A stretch of 64,000 nt of DNA from Bacillota bacterium (GTDB taxonomy: Bacteria > Bacillota > Clostridia > Acetivibrionales > DSM-1351), in contig JAEZRV010000032.1 of assembly GCA_023444055.1 (NCBI GenBank), positions 26,995-90,994 on the forward strand, given 5' to 3'. The position numbers and the translations under genes were made by a program. This document shows positions 63,001 to 64,000 of this stretch, piece by piece. The stretch's first letter is position 1, and the number at the start of each line of letters is the position of its first letter. The notes beneath the pieces were generated by a model. That model was not told the DNA's origin. It did no database searches and worked only from the letters and a program-made list of their open reading frames with translations.

Positions 63001-64000
63001 ACAGGAAATTGCCCCAAACCAATATGACAGTACAAAGGACAACTTGCAAGCCGACACTTACAGTGATACAGCAGCAGGTACAAGATATGAATATTATGAC
63101 AGCGGCAAAGTAAAAAACATAACTGATGCACTGGGAAATATAACAGGCTATAACTATGACGTATATGGTAATACATTGATTGAGACAAAACCTAATGGAT
63201 CGATCTACAGATACACCTATGATGTTTTGGATAGGCAGGAAAAAGTGTATTTCAAGGACTATTCTGCAAGTGAAGAAAAGTTGCTTCTGGAATACAGCTA
63301 TGCTACATTGGCTGATGGCAAAACCCAAAAAACAGAAACAAAACACCTTACATCTGGTGAAAAACCATCAACAGCGGTGACAGTATATGTCTATGATTAT
63401 GCTGAAAGGCTTGTAGCTCAGACAAATCCAGATGGAACACAGAAAAAAATAAAATACAACGCAAATGGAACAATAGATGAGCAGACATTAGAAAATGGAG
63501 TCAGTACATTCTTCAAATATGACGGACTAAATAGACTGACAGAACAATGGACTCCATTAGAAGTGTCAAATGTAGGTATACTCTATACCTATCAGAAAAT
63601 TGAGTATGACAAAGCAGGAAGAAAGCTTTCACAAAAAAGTGGCAAGGAAAAGGTGGAGAAATTTGGGGAACCTCAGAACTTTGCTGTTACTAATTATTCA
63701 TACTACAAGAACGGCAATGTAAAAAATACAACAGATTCCGAAGGACGAAAGACAGAATACCTTTATGACGATGATGGGAATGTAATAAAAGAAAGCGTTT
63801 ACACAGATGCAGATAAAACCCTTGTTACAGAGTATGTATATAACTATTTAGGGAAAATATCTTCAGAGATTCAACATGTTGCAGAAGGTGATTTGTATGG
63901 AAATGATTATGGCAGTACTACAGATAAATCACTCATCACAACCTCTACATACGACAAAAATGGAAATATAGAAACGGTAACAACACCTGATAATGTAACA
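60038..64000 (+). CDS. Secreted subtilase (S8) fused to RHS/YD-repeat shell, 3' end outside window
   Basis: ATG 60038 with AAGGAG SD; 1321 codons are open to the window edge. Signal peptide (MKKIRNLVARTVLIAFIITN…), an I9-like prodomain (~50-130, ending VEFVQPNYKLEVA), then a subtilisin domain ~140-445 with D181 (LLDTGVDINHEDL), H239 (HGTHVAGILAA), N326 (CAAGNRG) and S393 (FTGTSAAVPFV), so the triad and oxyanion Asn are complete. From ~485 comes the RHS start (HYGESGVSPASGNFSFTVND, NISRTYNSRS, LGRGWTFGFE), then many YD repeats (YEYDSKNN-like, GNITTYTYDADGNVKTV). RHS shells enclose a variable C-terminal toxin; that tip is beyond the window. Confidence 0.93.
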   Translation, partial: MKKIRNLVARTVLIAFIITNILSGFPTISFAAGKKADDKSNQKIVKVNNEKTEILIKYKDNTKESITKNNIKKKIKLKKFDTKKKFKKAKIDLLEIDEKDDILKTIEELKKDPNVEFVQPNYKLEVATAPSDPMFENQWALQNSNDKEVEGQLGRDGVDINAINAWNLTQGSSNVVVGLLDTGVDINHEDLSANIYVNAGEIAGNGIDDDGNGYVDDVNGWDFANSDGNVYDDAALDFHGTHVAGILAASNNSKGIIGTAPNVKILPLKFINGNWGYTCDAIDAIEYAMNMGVKIINCSFGGTDDNYALKDTMANSGILFVCAAGNRGADVAEHPVYPACFDIPNVLSVASIDSKGVLSQYSSYGNKIHVAAPGVNILSTTPNNTYEYFTGTSAAVPFVTGIAALIKSYLPDLTITEISQRIEDNTVPCTNLVGKVSTAGRVDAFAALTNTKPTEDTYTNEGNTDETVAAGQQGGNIDTWYTMDQLAKIKEQLHYGESGVSPASGNFSFTVNDMSVPAPGFQVNISRTYNSRSDKSTLLGRGWTFGFEGHVEGTKVVDVTLPSGSVERFRLNNKNVYEGEGLRSTFVKNSDGSYVLTTKDQYKYTFNSNRYLVKMEDRNGNAINITVADSTGKITKITDTVGREYIINYSNSYSKLIDTITDPENRVIKYQYDNNSRLSTVTDPMGGVMRYSYDTSGFLNEIRDHNQNVIGKIIYNHSEGENQHKVSQAIDSFGDVVNYAYSTSNKKTTITNTKGRVSTYWYDISFYTTRVQDPEGKSIYTEYNQYGDVKSTTDRNGNKTEYELDNQGNVTKIKNPDQSTKIREYDSKNNLIKEVDECQKATYYIYDENKINLIKKVQPLNGTDIYTGTDSDNFAITTYEYYTANESGCAARGLQKNEKDPEGNITTYTYDADGNVKTVSDPETNKLTNYEYNRIGWKTAEVSPKGNRIEYSYDKNGQLIKTTNASTTEITTKNETQRIVYDIMGRKTQEIAPNQYDSTKDNLQADTYSDTAAGTRYEYYDSGKVKNITDALGNITGYNYDVYGNTLIETKPNGSIYRYTYDVLDRQEKVYFKDYSASEEKLLLEYSYATLADGKTQKTETKHLTSGEKPSTAVTVYVYDYAERLVAQTNPDGTQKKIKYNANGTIDEQTLENGVSTFFKYDGLNRLTEQWTPLEVSNVGILYTYQKIEYDKAGRKLSQKSGKEKVEKFGEPQNFAVTNYSYYKNGNVKNTTDSEGRKTEYLYDDDGNVIKESVYTDADKTLVTEYVYNYLGKISSEIQHVAEGDLYGNDYGSTTDKSLITTSTYDKNGNIETVTTPDNVT

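Overview
The window is low-GC Firmicute DNA, most like a mesophilic cellulolytic clostridium of the Ruminiclostridium (Clostridium cellulolyticum) group. The pointers are a secreted type I dockerin protein carrying protease-inhibitor repeats, SLH-domain and fibronectin-III surface proteins, an endospore-former style D,D-carboxypeptidase, T-box control of thrS, frequent TTG/GTG/ATT starts, and AT-rich intergenic DNA.

Layout. 1-6.7 kb is a graveyard: small orphan genes of polymorphic-toxin immunity type, a frameshifted GIY-YIG nuclease, a decayed (p)ppGpp-type HD hydrolase, phage scraps (terminase small subunit, integrase N-terminus) and one apparently intact PIN toxin-antitoxin pair. 6.8-22.2 kb is a surface and signalling region: VOC protein, 1337-aa SLH protein, membrane diguanylate cyclase, dockerin-chagasin inhibitor, MFS transporter, a candidate C-rich small RNA, NlpC/P60 wall hydrolase, beta-helix lipoprotein and AEC transporter. 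22.4-29.7 kb is the purine operon purE-F-M-N-H-D (no purC). 30-34.2 kb holds nadD, yqeK, a LytR_C protein, rsfS and an ABC-F ATPase. 34.3-37.7 kb, on the minus strand, holds an acyl-CoA synthetase-like enzyme and a DacF-type carboxypeptidase. 38.3-45.9 kb holds a ComEA-like protein, an ECF S-component, T-box-thrS and two polymer glycosyltransferases. 46-51.8 kb holds thyA-folA, infC-rpmI-rplT with its leader, a Y-family polymerase, a PilZ protein and yerC. 52-54.7 kb is secA. 55.2-64 kb holds two giant secreted proteins: a kelch/FN3/cohesin-like protein and a subtilase fused to an RHS/YD shell that runs off the window.

The most interesting non-coding signal is a dispersed family of five hairpin elements (7226, 18674, 22249, 38317 and 39851). 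Each has a Shine-Dalgarno-like segment on one side of a 9-bp stem. In four copies an ATG follows the stem after exactly six A/U-rich bases, so folding would bring a remote ribosome-binding site next to the start codon. The outer stem shows compensatory base changes between copies (GTCCATGTC/GACATGGAC versus GCCCATGCC/GGCATGGGC). Three copies sit at the starts of real genes (NlpC/P60, comEA-like, ECF S-component), none of which has another good ribosome-binding site. A second family, about 155 bp and MITE-like, lies after purN (with a nested deletion derivative), after rsfS, and between the thrS T-box and thrS.

How the genes fit together: the housekeeping blocks make purines, NAD, dTMP/folate and translation factors. 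The accessory blocks export proteins through the Sec pathway, some bound to the wall (SLH), some probably to cellulosomes (dockerin), some as lipoproteins or RHS shells. The GGDEF and PilZ proteins supply synthesis and sensing of c-di-GMP. All calls come from reading the sequence; no database search was run.
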